Shown in pieces: positions 25,351 to 34,133 of a DNA stretch of 41,177 bases. How positions within the stretch are numbered: the first letter of the stretch is position 1; every line of letters starts with the position of its first letter. A program made the position numbers and the translations under genes. The notes beneath the pieces are model-generated. The model made no database searches and was not told where the DNA came from. It worked only from the letters and a program-made list of their open reading frames with translations. The stretch is taken from positions 1 to 41,177 of the forward strand of contig JANQJF010000051.1 of assembly GCA_028281765.1 (NCBI GenBank), given 5' to 3'. The stretch comes from Planctomycetota bacterium. GTDB lineage: Bacteria > Planctomycetota > UBA1135 > UBA2386.

Positions 25351-28290
25351 CTACCTCGACTCCCCCGCCAACCGTTCTCGCTCGGCGTCGGCACGCTGAG
25401 TCCACAGCTCCAGCGCCGCCTTGTCGTCGCCCAGAGCATGGAGATCCCGCAGAGTCTCGAAGAGTGTCAGCGCCGCGCGCGGGCTGTTGGCCCGCAGCTT
25501 TGGTAGGTAGGGGCTCAGCTGCCGGTAGACCCACTCCAACAACGCCTTGGACTCGGTCGTCTCGCCACGCCGCACGAGCAAACCGCCGAGGAAGATCCGC
25601 GCCTCGAACGCGTGGAGCGACCGCGGCCTCGTCGCCTCGTACTTCTCGAGCACTCGGCGTGCGATCCGCTCGGCCTCTTCGAACTCGTCTCGCTGGGCGC
25701 GGTTGCGCATCAGCAGCGAGAGGATGTCGCACATGTCCTCGTCGCGGAAGGCCTCGGGCATCGTCTCCGCCCGCGCGAGTGCCGACTCCAGGAACGGCGT
25801 CGCCTTCTCGGGTTGGCCTACCCCCATCCACGCCTTGCCGAGCTCCCAGCGGCAGAAGTAGTCGAGGTCCTTCGAGCGCGCAGCTTCGGTGTCGCAGTGT
25901 GGGAACGCGGCTTCGAGCTGTTCGAGCGCCTGCTGGTGTTCGCCCAGACGGCCGAGGTCCTGGGCGAGATTGATCCGGCACGACGTGGCGTCCGTCGAAG
26001 CCTCGCCGTGCTGGGACACCATGTCCGGCAGACGGGCGCGCCGAAGAGGCACCAGCTCGTCGTAGCCGTGCAAACTGCGCAGGCTCCCCGTCAGCGCGTG
26101 GTAGGCGTCGTCGTGGAGCCACTCCTCCGACGCCATGATCTCGCGCGTCAGCGGAAACACCGGCTCGAGAAGTTCGACGACCTCTTCGTGGCGGCCCAGC
26201 GCGAACAGCGCGTTGCCGAGACGAACCGCGTTGCTGATCGACTGCCGATGGCGCAGCGTGAACTTCGCGAGAAAGCGTGGATGCAGCGCGCGAAGGCGGC
26301 GCGCTGCCTCCTCCTCCTCACCCTGCATGTGCAGCACGGCGGCTCGCGTAGACAACGCCTCGAGGTGCGGGAGCGAATCCTCGCCATGCATCTCGATCGC
26401 GCGTGCGGCCGCAGCATCGAAGTGCTCGTGCGCTCGCTCGTAGTCTCCGGTTTGGCGATACACGCGGGCGAGACTCATGTGGAGCCTGAACGTGTCTCCC
26501 GCCTCGTGATGCGCTAGGAGATCGACGAGGATCTCCTCGGCCTGCGATTCGCGATCCGTGTGCCGATAGATCGACGCGAGGTTGCGGCGAGCCAGCACCC
26601 ACAGCCAGGACCCGTAGTCGGCAGGCATCTTCGTGCACACGTCTTCGAACAGGGCCTCTGCTTCGCCCAGCTCGTTCAGCGCGAACCATGCCGACGCGAG
26701 GCTGTTCTGGGTCACGAGCGTCAGCATCGCAGTCGGGCCGAGCGTCTGCTTGCGTAGTGCGAGCGCGCGCTCGAGCTGCTCCTTGGCGAGCGCGTATTCG
26801 CCCACGGTGCGCAGCGTGATGCCGAGATCGTGACGTGCGAGCGCCTCGGCCTTCGGCCGCCCGACGAAGCGCTCTCCGACCGACCGCGTCGCTTCGATCA
26901 AGGCCTCGCGAACCGTGGTGTCTCGCCCCCGCCCCTTCTGCACGCCGGTCGGCCGCGCAACGCTGATCACGTCGTCGACGAGGAACTGGCTGAAGCTCTC
27001 CATGTCGGCGAGTGCGTCTCTTGCCTCGTCCCGGGCGACTTCGAGGTCTTCGGCCTGTCGCTCGAGCCTGGACAGCGAATCGCCCAGCTCCGTGTTCGCG
27101 ATTGACAGGTCGAACGCGAGCTTCGAGCTGACCACCACACCGGTCACGAGCAACACGAGTGCCGTAGCCGACAAGCCCGCGACGACAGGACTGCGTTGGC
27201 ACCACCGACTGATTCGCGCGATACGCCCGATCGGCCGGGCCTGAATCGGCTCGCGCCTCGAGAACCGCAACAGCTCCTCGGCGACGTCACGGGCCGAGCC
27301 ATACCGCTGCTCGGGTCGCTTCTCGAGGCACTTCATCACGATGCATGCCAAGTCCGCCGGCGTGCCCGGCTGGATGCGCCGCGGGTCGACCGGCGGCTCG
27401 TGGATCACGAGATGCAACGTCTCGACGATCGTGCTCCCGATGAACGGCGGTCGGCCGGTCAACAGGTAGAAGAGGACCGCACCGAGCCCGTAGACATCCG
27501 CCTGCGGACCGACATCGGCCGTCCGCCCTTCGGCCTGCTCCGGCGGCATGAATCCGGGCGTGCCGACGATCGATCCAGGCACGGTCAGATCCGACTCGGT
27601 GCTCGTGTCGCGTGCGAGGCCGAAGTCCGAGACGCGCGGCTCCCCGTCCGCAGTCAGCAGAACGTTTCCCGGCTTCAGGTCGCGGTGCACGATGTTGCGC
27701 GTGTGCGCGTAGTGCACCGCCTCGGCGACGGATCGCATCAACTGTGCGGCGCGCTCAGCCGACACGGGCGTTTCGACTTCCGCGAGCGAGCCGCCATCGA
27801 CGAACGCCATCGAGTAGAAGTGCTCACCGTCGCGTCGCCCGACCTCGTGCACCGCAACGATCCCGGAGTGGTCGAGCCGCGCGATGGACTCCGCTTCGAC
27901 CTGGAAGCGTCGCAGCTCGGCATCACTTGCGAATCGCGACGAGCGCACGACCTTCAGCGCGACGCGGCGGCCGAGCGAGATCTGCTTCGCCTCGAACACG
28001 ACGCCCATGCCGCCGTGCGCGAGCTTGCGAACGATCTCGTAGTCGTCCACGACGGTTCCGGGACCCCATCGCGACGCATCGGGCGACGGGTCCCGATCTT
28101 CGACCAGGTGCAGTCCGACTCCGCCGAGGTCTTGGCTGAAGACTTCGTGCACCTCGATTTCGAGGAGCGACTCGATCTCCTCGACGACGTGGTCCGGCAC
28201 GCGTCGCTCGCGATACACGCGCTGTCTCTCGTCCGCAGAAAGGTCGAGGACGGCACCGAACAAGTCGGCAAGCTCGGGCGCCTTACTCAT
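25351..28290 (-). CDS. Membrane Ser/Thr protein kinase with TPR-like C-terminus
   Basis: This is a 979-aa protein. ATG 28290 overlaps the sigma-factor stop (ATGA). Residues about 83-340 form a Hanks-type kinase with AHGGMGVVFEA in the P-loop (first Gly replaced), K113, E132/E134, HRDLKPGN with D204, DFG at 222-224, and GTPGFMPPEQA. All catalytic residues are present. One TM helix follows at about 369-389, then some 590 residues of helical repeats of TPR type (ALAKEQLERALALRKQ; YERAHEHFDAAAARAIE). Planctomycetes often pair such kinases with ECF sigma factors, so it probably controls the sigma factor encoded immediately upstream. The repeats would be extracytoplasmic if there is a single span. 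Confidence 0.95.
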   Translation of the reverse strand: MSKAPELADLFGAVLDLSADERQRVYRERRVPDHVVEEIESLLEIEVHEVFSQDLGGVGLHLVEDRDPSPDASRWGPGTVVDDYEIVRKLAHGGMGVVFEAKQISLGRRVALKVVRSSRFASDAELRRFQVEAESIARLDHSGIVAVHEVGRRDGEHFYSMAFVDGGSLAEVETPVSAERAAQLMRSVAEAVHYAHTRNIVHRDLKPGNVLLTADGEPRVSDFGLARDTSTESDLTVPGSIVGTPGFMPPEQAEGRTADVGPQADVYGLGAVLFYLLTGRPPFIGSTIVETLHLVIHEPPVDPRRIQPGTPADLACIVMKCLEKRPEQRYGSARDVAEELLRFSRREPIQARPIGRIARISRWCQRSPVVAGLSATALVLLVTGVVVSSKLAFDLSIANTELGDSLSRLERQAEDLEVARDEARDALADMESFSQFLVDDVISVARPTGVQKGRGRDTTVREALIEATRSVGERFVGRPKAEALARHDLGITLRTVGEYALAKEQLERALALRKQTLGPTAMLTLVTQNSLASAWFALNELGEAEALFEDVCTKMPADYGSWLWVLARRNLASIYRHTDRESQAEEILVDLLAHHEAGDTFRLHMSLARVYRQTGDYERAHEHFDAAAARAIEMHGEDSLPHLEALSTRAAVLHMQGEEEEAARRLRALHPRFLAKFTLRHRQSISNAVRLGNALFALGRHEEVVELLEPVFPLTREIMASEEWLHDDAYHALTGSLRSLHGYDELVPLRRARLPDMVSQHGEASTDATSCRINLAQDLGRLGEHQQALEQLEAAFPHCDTEAARSKDLDYFCRWELGKAWMGVGQPEKATPFLESALARAETMPEAFRDEDMCDILSLLMRNRAQRDEFEEAERIARRVLEKYEATRPRSLHAFEARIFLGGLLVRRGETTESKALLEWVYRQLSPYLPKLRANSPRAALTLFETLRDLHALGDDKAALELWTQRADAERERLAGESR

Positions 28291-28862
28291 GGCTCCGGCT
28301 CGTCCAGCGCGCGGGTCAGCCAACGCCGCGCGATTTCCCAGTCGACGTGCGCCGTCCGCTCGGACACGCCGAGCACCTCCGCGGCCTCGGCGACGCTGAG
28401 CCCCACGAGGAAACGCAACTCGACCACCTTCGCCTGCCGTGGGTGCTCCACCTCGAACTCCCGCAGCGCACTTTCCAGGTCGATCAAGTCGACCATCGGC
28501 GGTGCCTCCTGATCGGCGACACCGGAGCACAGTGTCTCCGGCAAGCCTCCGCCACCACGCTTCTGCGCCTTGCGCTCGCGCGCGTAGTCGGTCAGCAGCT
28601 GCCGCATCGCGACCGCGGCGACCTTCATGAAGTGCTTCCGGCCCTCGTATGCCTTGGGATCCTGGCGCGCGAGGCGGGCGTAGGCTTCGTGGACCAGCGC
28701 CGTGGGATTCAGCGTGCGCGCCGTCGGATCGCCGCGATACATCCGGCGAGCCATTGCACGCAACTCGTCGTAGATGTGCGGCAGCAACCGATCGAGAGCG
28801 GTGCCGTCACCGTTCGCCAGATCGGCGAGGCAGGCAGAGACTTGGTCGAGCGAATCCGTCAT
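28287..28862 (-). CDS. ECF-type RNA polymerase sigma factor
   Basis: This is a 191-aa protein from ATG 28862. Region 2 is visible in ALVHEAYARLARQ and HFMKVAAVAMRQLLTDYARE. Region 4 is a helix-turn-helix with ELRFLVGLSVAEAAEVLGVS and AHVDWEIARRWL. It fits the planctomycete ECF subfamily (Sig-70_X6/TIGR02999-like) that carries no anti-sigma gene but adjoins a Ser/Thr kinase. Its stop overlaps the kinase start by ATGA, giving coupled production of sigma factor and kinase. The targets are unknown; the surrounding secreted-protein genes are an obvious guess. Confidence 0.95.
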   Translation of the reverse strand: MTDSLDQVSACLADLANGDGTALDRLLPHIYDELRAMARRMYRGDPTARTLNPTALVHEAYARLARQDPKAYEGRKHFMKVAAVAMRQLLTDYARERKAQKRGGGGLPETLCSGVADQEAPPMVDLIDLESALREFEVEHPRQAKVVELRFLVGLSVAEAAEVLGVSERTAHVDWEIARRWLTRALDEPEP

Positions 28863-28938
28863 CGCGGAGACGCGGGAGCATATCCGGAGCACCGGCCGCT
28901 CGACCATCGGTGCCGTGAAGACGGCGAGCATCGCGACC

Positions 28939-30318
28939 TCAGTGCCCGAACGTCAGCTCGGCCGACCGAGACGTCCCGAAGTCCATGCCGGACCCGGTAT
29001 ACTCGACCCACTGTACTGCGAAGGGCCCCCCGCAGATCAGGGGATCCGTCGGCGCCAAGAGCACGGCATCCGAACTCGCGCCTCCGGTGCAGGGGATCGT
29101 CAGGAATGCGTCGACACACACCTTCGAGCCCGGCACGGTCGACCCGATCAACGACAGCGGCAACGGCGCGATCGAAAGGCCGACGAGCAACCCGCAGATC
29201 GCGTTGCCGAGCAAGTTGTCGGCGTGCACGGTCAGCGTCGCGCCGATCTCCGGCGTGCCCGTGATGCTCAGCGCCGGACCGTTCGCGACGTGGTACCCCG
29301 CGTCACAGATCGCCGGGTACGCGATGCTGTCCGACTGGCAACCCACAGGGAACTCCAGCCCCGCGTAGAGGCCACTCCGGATCGCAGTCTCGTCGATCGC
29401 GTTCGAGAAGCCAGCCCCATCGAAGATGCTCACCGAGTAGAGCTGCCACTGCCCACTCGCTCGCCCCACGAAGTAGAAGGCGCCCCCGAGCGGATCGTAA
29501 GTCGTAACGCCTTGGATCGTCGCGATCGGCGTGCCGCCACCGATCGTGCCCGAGCCGATGAGCGTGGCGATTCCCGTGACCGGATCGATCTCGGCGAGCT
29601 GCCGATCGGAGCCGACGCGCACGAGCGCGAGGATCACGCCCGGCCCGGCGCCGTAACTCATGCCGACGATGGACGACATCGACACGCTCTGGAGCGGCAC
29701 GCTCGACGACGCGCCGGTGACGGTATCGACCGTGTAGACACGATCGACATCCCCGGTCGGCCGACCGACGAAGAACATCCGGTCCCCGGCGGCATCGTGC
29801 GCGACCACGCCGGCACTCGTGGTCAGCCCCGTGCCGGAAATCGGAGCTCCGACCGCGAGCATCGAACCGTCGCTCGGATCAAGCGTCGCCAGCTGCTCGT
29901 CGCCCGCAGTGTCGAACAACACCGAGAGGCGTTGGTCGAACTGGTCGTAGACGATGCCGGTGACGAGGTTGTGTTGCGCGAGAGTGAGTTCTTGCGAAGT
30001 CGTGGCACCCGTCGCGAGTTCGATCACGAATAGCCGTGTCGTTCCGTCGGACTCGTCACGACCGATCATGTACATCCGCTGGCGCACTCCGTCGAACGCG
30101 GTCAGTCCGCTCGTCGTCGACACCGCGCCGGCGGCGATCGAGTCGGCGTCACCGCGCAGCACGACCGCACCGTCGTGCCGAACCGTGCCGAGCTGCCGCC
30201 GGCCCTCCGCGCCCGCGCCGGTCAAACCGAGCGGCGCGAACATGATCTGCGACGTGGCCGTGCCAGCGAGCGACACAGCGACAAGGGCCGCACTCAAGAA
30301 GGTCGTGCACGTGCTCAT
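28939..30318 (-). CDS. Secreted propeller-like protein with shared C-terminal beta region
   Basis: This is a 459-aa protein. ATG 30318 overlaps the stop of the upstream S74-domain gene (ATGA). The signal peptide is STCTTFLSAALVAVSLAGTA. Residues about 40-330 contain repeats of the type DxxRMFFVGRPTGDVDRVYT, LATLDPSDGS and AEIDPVTGIAT, as in beta-propellers of secreted planctomycete proteins. The last 110 residues are the common C-terminal beta region (PEIGATLTVHADN, LLVGLS, VCVDAFLTIP). Coupling with the S74 protein suggests that both are exported together. Confidence 0.85.
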   Translation of the reverse strand: MSTCTTFLSAALVAVSLAGTATSQIMFAPLGLTGAGAEGRRQLGTVRHDGAVVLRGDADSIAAGAVSTTSGLTAFDGVRQRMYMIGRDESDGTTRLFVIELATGATTSQELTLAQHNLVTGIVYDQFDQRLSVLFDTAGDEQLATLDPSDGSMLAVGAPISGTGLTTSAGVVAHDAAGDRMFFVGRPTGDVDRVYTVDTVTGASSSVPLQSVSMSSIVGMSYGAGPGVILALVRVGSDRQLAEIDPVTGIATLIGSGTIGGGTPIATIQGVTTYDPLGGAFYFVGRASGQWQLYSVSIFDGAGFSNAIDETAIRSGLYAGLEFPVGCQSDSIAYPAICDAGYHVANGPALSITGTPEIGATLTVHADNLLGNAICGLLVGLSIAPLPLSLIGSTVPGSKVCVDAFLTIPCTGGASSDAVLLAPTDPLICGGPFAVQWVEYTGSGMDFGTSRSAELTFGH

Positions 30319-31814
30319 CGTGCTTCCTCCGTAGCGAAGGCGGCGAGGATCTCTTCGCAACGCGCGAGCTGTGCTTGCTGCGCATCGATCAGCGCCTGCT
30401 GACTCTCGAACTTCGCGTCGAGTTCTTGCACTGCGGCGACGAGCGGGACGACGAACTCGGCGTAGCGCAGGCCGTAGGCGTCCGTCGACGCGTTCTCGGG
30501 GACCTTGACGCCGCTGAAGTCGAAGTCGACGGCGCGCGCAGCCGCGTGCACGTCCTGGGCGATGAAGCCGGTGTAGCGGACGTCGGACTTGTGCTTGCAG
30601 GCATCGGCCAGGTGCTGGGGGACGCTCTGGCCTCGGAGCGCGTAGGCTCGCTCGGCGTCGATGTGGTAGGTCACGGGGCGCAGGCGGTTGATGAAGTCGA
30701 GCCCGGGCACGTTCGTCCGGACGTCGGTCTTCACACGGCCGTCGGACAACGCGGTCCAGTTCACCGGCCCACCGATCGACGTCACGGCCTCGTTGCCGAT
30801 CCGCACTTCGTTCGCGTTCGCGGCGGTGACGTTGCTGCCGATCGCGATCGAGTTCTCGCCCATCGCGTTCGCCTGGAAGCCGATCACGGTGACGTCGTTG
30901 CTGCCGGCCCGCGCGCTCGCACCGAGAAACGTGGTGCGATTCCGATCGGTCGCCGCGCCGGGGCCGAGGACGTCGGCGAATGCCCCGACCCCGACGTTGT
31001 CTTCGCCGCTCCGGTTGGTCTGGCCCGTGCCGAACCCGAGATACGTGTTGCGGTTCGCGCGATCGGTCAGGTTGAACCGGTTCGCGTCCCAACCCGCCTG
31101 GCAGCCGACGAACGTGTTGAAGTCCCCGTGCTCGAGGTTGGCGCCGGCGTTGTTGCCGACACACGTGTTGCCGACGCCGGCTCCGATGTCGCGACCGGCC
31201 CCCGCGCCGATGAGCGAGTTGGCGAAACCGGTCGTCAGCTCGCTCCCGGCCGGCCCGATCGAACTGAGGATCGTGACACCGTCGTGGGTGGTCTCCTGCG
31301 AACCATCCGATCCGACCACGACGTTGTTGCCGCCGGTGATCTCACCCGAACCGAACCCACCGCCGGCATCACGACCGACGAAGATGTTGTGGGATCCCGT
31401 CGTGTTCCGCTGCCCGGCGCCCTGCCCGACGAACGTGTTGTTCTTGCCTGTCGTGTTGTTCGTGCCAGCGAGTTCGCCGAGGAACGTGTTGGCGATGCCG
31501 TTGTTGACCCGACCTGCGTCGGTACCGACGAACGTCGCGTCGAAGCCCGTGTTCGACTCCCCGGCTCGTGTTCCGATCAGGGTCGTGTCCGTCAGAGACG
31601 AATGCGTCGCGCCCGCACGCTGCCCCACGATCGTGTTGTCAAAACCACTGGTGATCGCCCCACCCGCGGTGTCACCGATGAGCGTGTTGTTGCCGCCCGA
31701 GCCCAGCGAGCCACCGGCGCCGGTGCCGAGGGTGGTGTTGCCGTTCTGGGCGACGGCGAAGCAGGAAATCGTGCAGGTCGCGAAGAGAGCTTTGAGAGTG
31801 TCTTGGAAGTTCAT
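30315..31814 (-). CDS. Exported YadA-like head protein with C-terminal S74 chaperone domain (copy A)
   Basis: This is a 499-aa protein. A signal peptide (DTLKALFATCTISCFAVA) is followed by about 300 residues of short repeats such as NNTFVGQGAG, NTFLGELAG and NTYLGFGTG, the left-handed head-repeat pattern of trimeric adhesins. Residues about 355-499 are an intramolecular chaperone (Peptidase_S74) domain: ALSDGRVKTD with the S-D-x-R-x-K hallmark, S357 at the expected self-cleavage site, GFIAQDV, LRYAEFVVPLVAAVQELD, and a coiled-coil end. In this family the domain drives trimerisation and cuts itself off. No membrane-anchor barrel is present. It is a tandem paralogue of the next gene. Confidence 0.9.
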   Translation of the reverse strand: MNFQDTLKALFATCTISCFAVAQNGNTTLGTGAGGSLGSGGNNTLIGDTAGGAITSGFDNTIVGQRAGATHSSLTDTTLIGTRAGESNTGFDATFVGTDAGRVNNGIANTFLGELAGTNNTTGKNNTFVGQGAGQRNTTGSHNIFVGRDAGGGFGSGEITGGNNVVVGSDGSQETTHDGVTILSSIGPAGSELTTGFANSLIGAGAGRDIGAGVGNTCVGNNAGANLEHGDFNTFVGCQAGWDANRFNLTDRANRNTYLGFGTGQTNRSGEDNVGVGAFADVLGPGAATDRNRTTFLGASARAGSNDVTVIGFQANAMGENSIAIGSNVTAANANEVRIGNEAVTSIGGPVNWTALSDGRVKTDVRTNVPGLDFINRLRPVTYHIDAERAYALRGQSVPQHLADACKHKSDVRYTGFIAQDVHAAARAVDFDFSGVKVPENASTDAYGLRYAEFVVPLVAAVQELDAKFESQQALIDAQQAQLARCEEILAAFATEEAR

Positions 31815-31846
31815 GGTCTGAGTCCTCGATCGTGTTCGAAGGGAGT

Positions 31847-31873
31847 GACGGAAAGCGGTCCGTCGGGCTGCAG
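31847..31873 (-). promoter_or_regulatory. Conserved leader block upstream of S74 copy A
   Basis: A 27-bp block begins GACGGAAAGCGG and ends CTGCAG (plus-strand reading). A block of the same length with the same two ends lies before copy B at 33365-33391. On the minus strand this copy can form a hairpin (GACGGA with TCCGTC). It lies 33 bp upstream of the copy A start and abuts the copy B stop. Confidence 0.5.
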
Positions 31874-31874
31874 C

Positions 31875-33344
31875 TCAATCCGCGGAAATCGAGAAGCCGG
31901 CGAGAACGCGCTCGAAACGGCGGAGAGCGGCAGCCTGGCGACGGATCAGTGCACGCTGCGCCACCACCTTCTCGTCGAGTTCCTGCACTGTGCGGACCAG
32001 CGGAGCGACGAACTCCGCGTACCGGAGGCCGTAGCGGTCGCCTTCGCCCGCCGGCACGCGCACGCCGCTGAAGTCGAAGCCGTTCGCACCTGCGGCGGAT
32101 TCGACGTCTTGGGCCAAGAAGCCCGTCGATCGCGAGTTGCTCGCACGCCCGCGCAGCGCATCCGGGACAACCGCACCACGCAGCGCATACGCCTTCTCGA
32201 CGTCGATCTCGTAAGTGACCGGGCGCAGGTCGCGCACGAAGTCGAGCCCCGGCACATCGTAGGCGACGTCCGTCTTGACGCGCCCATCGGAGAGAGCCGT
32301 CCAGTTGACCGGCCCACCGATCGAAGTCGTCGAGTCGTTGCCGATCGCGACTTCGTTGGACGCGAACGTGGACGTGTACGCACCGATCGCGACGGAGTTG
32401 TTTCCATTCGCATCCGCGCGATAGCCGACCGCGACGCAGTCATTACCGCCGACATCCGACTCGGCGCCGAGGAATGTACAGCGCCGTCGGTTGAGGTGTC
32501 CCGACGCCGCGAAGCAGCCGATGCTGACGTTGTTCTCGCCGTCCCGGTCGACCTCACCGGCACCGAAGCCGAAGTAGGTGTTGCGGCTCCCGTTCGACGG
32601 GTGGCCGCTGACGTTGTTGAAGTGACCCGCCTGGCAGCCGACGAAGGTGTTGAAGTCGGAGCTGTGCGCGCGCGTACCCGCGGTGTGGCCTATCATCGTG
32701 TTGCCGACACCGTCCTGCACCTCACCGCCAGCGCCCCCGCCGACTAGGGTGTTCGCGAACCCGGTCGTCAGCCAGTAGCCGGCCGCGATCGACCCGGAGC
32801 ACACCCAGACACCCTCGTGCTCTACATCGAATGCAACGGACTCGCCGCCGACTGCGACGTTGTAGCTACCCGCGACCGCATTGAACCCGCGACCCGCGCG
32901 AGCCCCCAAGAAAACGTTGTTCCGTCCCGTCGCGTGCTCCCGTCCGGCCTCGTCACCGACGAAAGTGTTCTCCTCGCCAGTCGTGTTGAAGCGTCCTGCC
33001 TGCTCGCCGAGGAACGTGTTCTTGCTCGCCGTGTTCGACTCGCCGGCCTCGGAGCCGACGAACACATTGTTCAGGCCCGCCCCGGTCGCACCCGCCCGCG
33101 CGCCGACGTAGGTGTTGTCGTAATGGTTGGTCAGCGTGCTGCCCGCACCCTGCCCGACCATGACGTCGTCGGACGCGACGGAGATCAGCGTGCCGGCTGC
33201 GTCGCCGACCAGCGTGTTGTTGTCGCCAGTCGTGAGCGAACTGCCGGCCCCGGAGCCGTGGGTCGTATTGCCAGTCTGGGCGGCGACTTGGGACGCGAGG
33301 AATGCGCTGGCAGAGAATGCGATGAGGGTCGTGCGAATGTTCAT
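31875..33344 (-). CDS. Exported YadA-like head protein with C-terminal S74 chaperone domain (copy B)
   Basis: This is a 489-aa paralogue of the following gene with the same layout: a signal peptide (NIRTTLIAFSASAFLASQVA), head repeats (NNTLVGDAAG, NTFLGEQAG, NTFVGCQAG), and an S74 chaperone domain from about residue 350 with ALSDGRVKTD, S352 at the predicted self-cleavage point, GFLAQDV and YGLRYAEFVAPLV. The two differ most in the middle repeats, as expected for diverging surface proteins. ATG 33344 was chosen because the signal peptide starts there. The gene lies 60 bp upstream of copy A on the same strand. Confidence 0.9.
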   Translation of the reverse strand: MNIRTTLIAFSASAFLASQVAAQTGNTTHGSGAGSSLTTGDNNTLVGDAAGTLISVASDDVMVGQGAGSTLTNHYDNTYVGARAGATGAGLNNVFVGSEAGESNTASKNTFLGEQAGRFNTTGEENTFVGDEAGREHATGRNNVFLGARAGRGFNAVAGSYNVAVGGESVAFDVEHEGVWVCSGSIAAGYWLTTGFANTLVGGGAGGEVQDGVGNTMIGHTAGTRAHSSDFNTFVGCQAGHFNNVSGHPSNGSRNTYFGFGAGEVDRDGENNVSIGCFAASGHLNRRRCTFLGAESDVGGNDCVAVGYRADANGNNSVAIGAYTSTFASNEVAIGNDSTTSIGGPVNWTALSDGRVKTDVAYDVPGLDFVRDLRPVTYEIDVEKAYALRGAVVPDALRGRASNSRSTGFLAQDVESAAGANGFDFSGVRVPAGEGDRYGLRYAEFVAPLVRTVQELDEKVVAQRALIRRQAAALRRFERVLAGFSISAD

Positions 33345-33364
33345 GGTCTTGATCCATGAAGCAC

Positions 33365-33391
33365 GACGGAAAGCGGCTGGCCCGACTGCAG
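33365..33391 (-). promoter_or_regulatory. Conserved leader block upstream of S74 copy B
   Basis: The 12-bp left end (GACGGAAAGCGG) and 6-bp right end (CTGCAG) match the block before copy A; the 9 bases between differ. It lies 21 bp before the copy B start. It was either duplicated with the gene or kept as a regulatory site. Confidence 0.5.
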
Positions 33392-33475
33392 TCGGATCGG
33401 ACGAATTCTTGCTACCTCTGGCTGGAGCGCCGACGAAAGCCGAGATCTCGCACGTTCCCGTACCCGTCGCCCCGC

Positions 33476-34093
33476 TCAACGAGTCACGAACGGAGGGATC
33501 GGCGCGCTCAGCGTGACCTCCTCCGTGTCCTCGGAAACCGAGAACACCCCCTGGCCCGCCACCGCCTTGTGCGAACGCCGGTGCAGCGTGTAGCGATGAT
33601 TCCCAGGGAGCACGTCGAGGGTCTCCGGACGCCAACCATCGCGAGACCAGATGAGCGGCTGCACGCAGGCAGCGGCGTCCGCGCCCTCCGAAGACCAGCG
33701 CAGATCGATCTGCTGGCCAGGGACGCCATCGCCGAGCCGCAGCCGGATCGCCCGAGGCTTGGGCACCGACACGACCGCTGCCTCGTCGCGACGCTCCGCC
33801 GTCCGGCGGAAGGTGAGGCCGCCCACGGTGACGAGGACGAGCACCGGCCCGGGGCGCGCTCACTCCAGCGCGTGCCGGCTCGCCGGCTTCCCGCTACCCA
33901 GCAGCTTCTCGAACCCGAACGGCACGTCCGAGAGCCCGTCCAACCGGACCAAGCCTTCGACCGGATCGCCCGCGGAGTCCTGGAGTAGGACCGTGAGCTC
34001 CTCCGCAGGTTGAAGATCGACGCGGACCTCCTGCATTCCCGGCGACAGCTGGATCGGAATGCGCTGCAGAACCGCACCCTTGGCACCGACCAA
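33476..34093 (-). pseudogene. Truncated surface-protein remnant with in-frame stop
   Basis: The frame carries beta-sandwich (carboxypeptidase-regulatory-like) sequence, with QEVRVDLQPAEELTVLLQDS and AGDPVEGLVRLDG, up to a TGA at 33860-33862. It then continues in the same frame with ARPGPVLVLVTVGGLTFRRT and a Trp/Cys-containing tail. Restoring TGG for TGA would give a continuous ALEWARPGP segment, so this is a nonsense change, not a frameshift. The 5' end is also cut: a TAA lies two codons before the first possible start (TTG 34093), and no signal peptide remains. It resembles the C-terminal half of proteins such as the one at 23665. I treat it as decayed. Confidence 0.6.
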
Positions 34094-34097
34094 CAGT

Positions 34098-34118
34098 TAC
34101 CGGTTCGAATCCGGCCGA
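34098..34118 (+). other. tRNA T-arm-like sequence
   Basis: CCGGTTCGAATCCGG forms a 4-bp stem around TTCGAAT, as in a tRNA T-arm. I find no matching acceptor, D-arm or anticodon arm upstream, so it is not a tRNA gene. It sits exactly where the remnant at 33476-34093 is cut. It may be a tRNA 3'-end fragment left by recombination, or chance. Confidence 0.25.
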
Positions 34119-34133
34119 CCCGAACTTCGCACT

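Noticed and set aside
27196..28512. 438-codon plus-strand frame opposite the kinase
   Set aside because: The minus strand encodes an intact kinase there; the antisense product is Arg/His/Asp-rich and has no ribosome-binding site.
30375..32747. Very long plus-strand open frame (790 codons) opposite the S74 genes
   Set aside because: It is an antisense shadow created by GC-rich codon structure of the repeats; the minus-strand frames have signal peptides and recognised domains.
33860..33862. TGA read as selenocysteine
   Set aside because: The residues around it favour a lost Trp codon, the gene is also truncated at its 5' end, and no SECIS-like hairpin was identified.
34098..34118. tRNA gene
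   Set aside because: Only a T-arm-like hairpin is present; acceptor, D and anticodon arms are missing.
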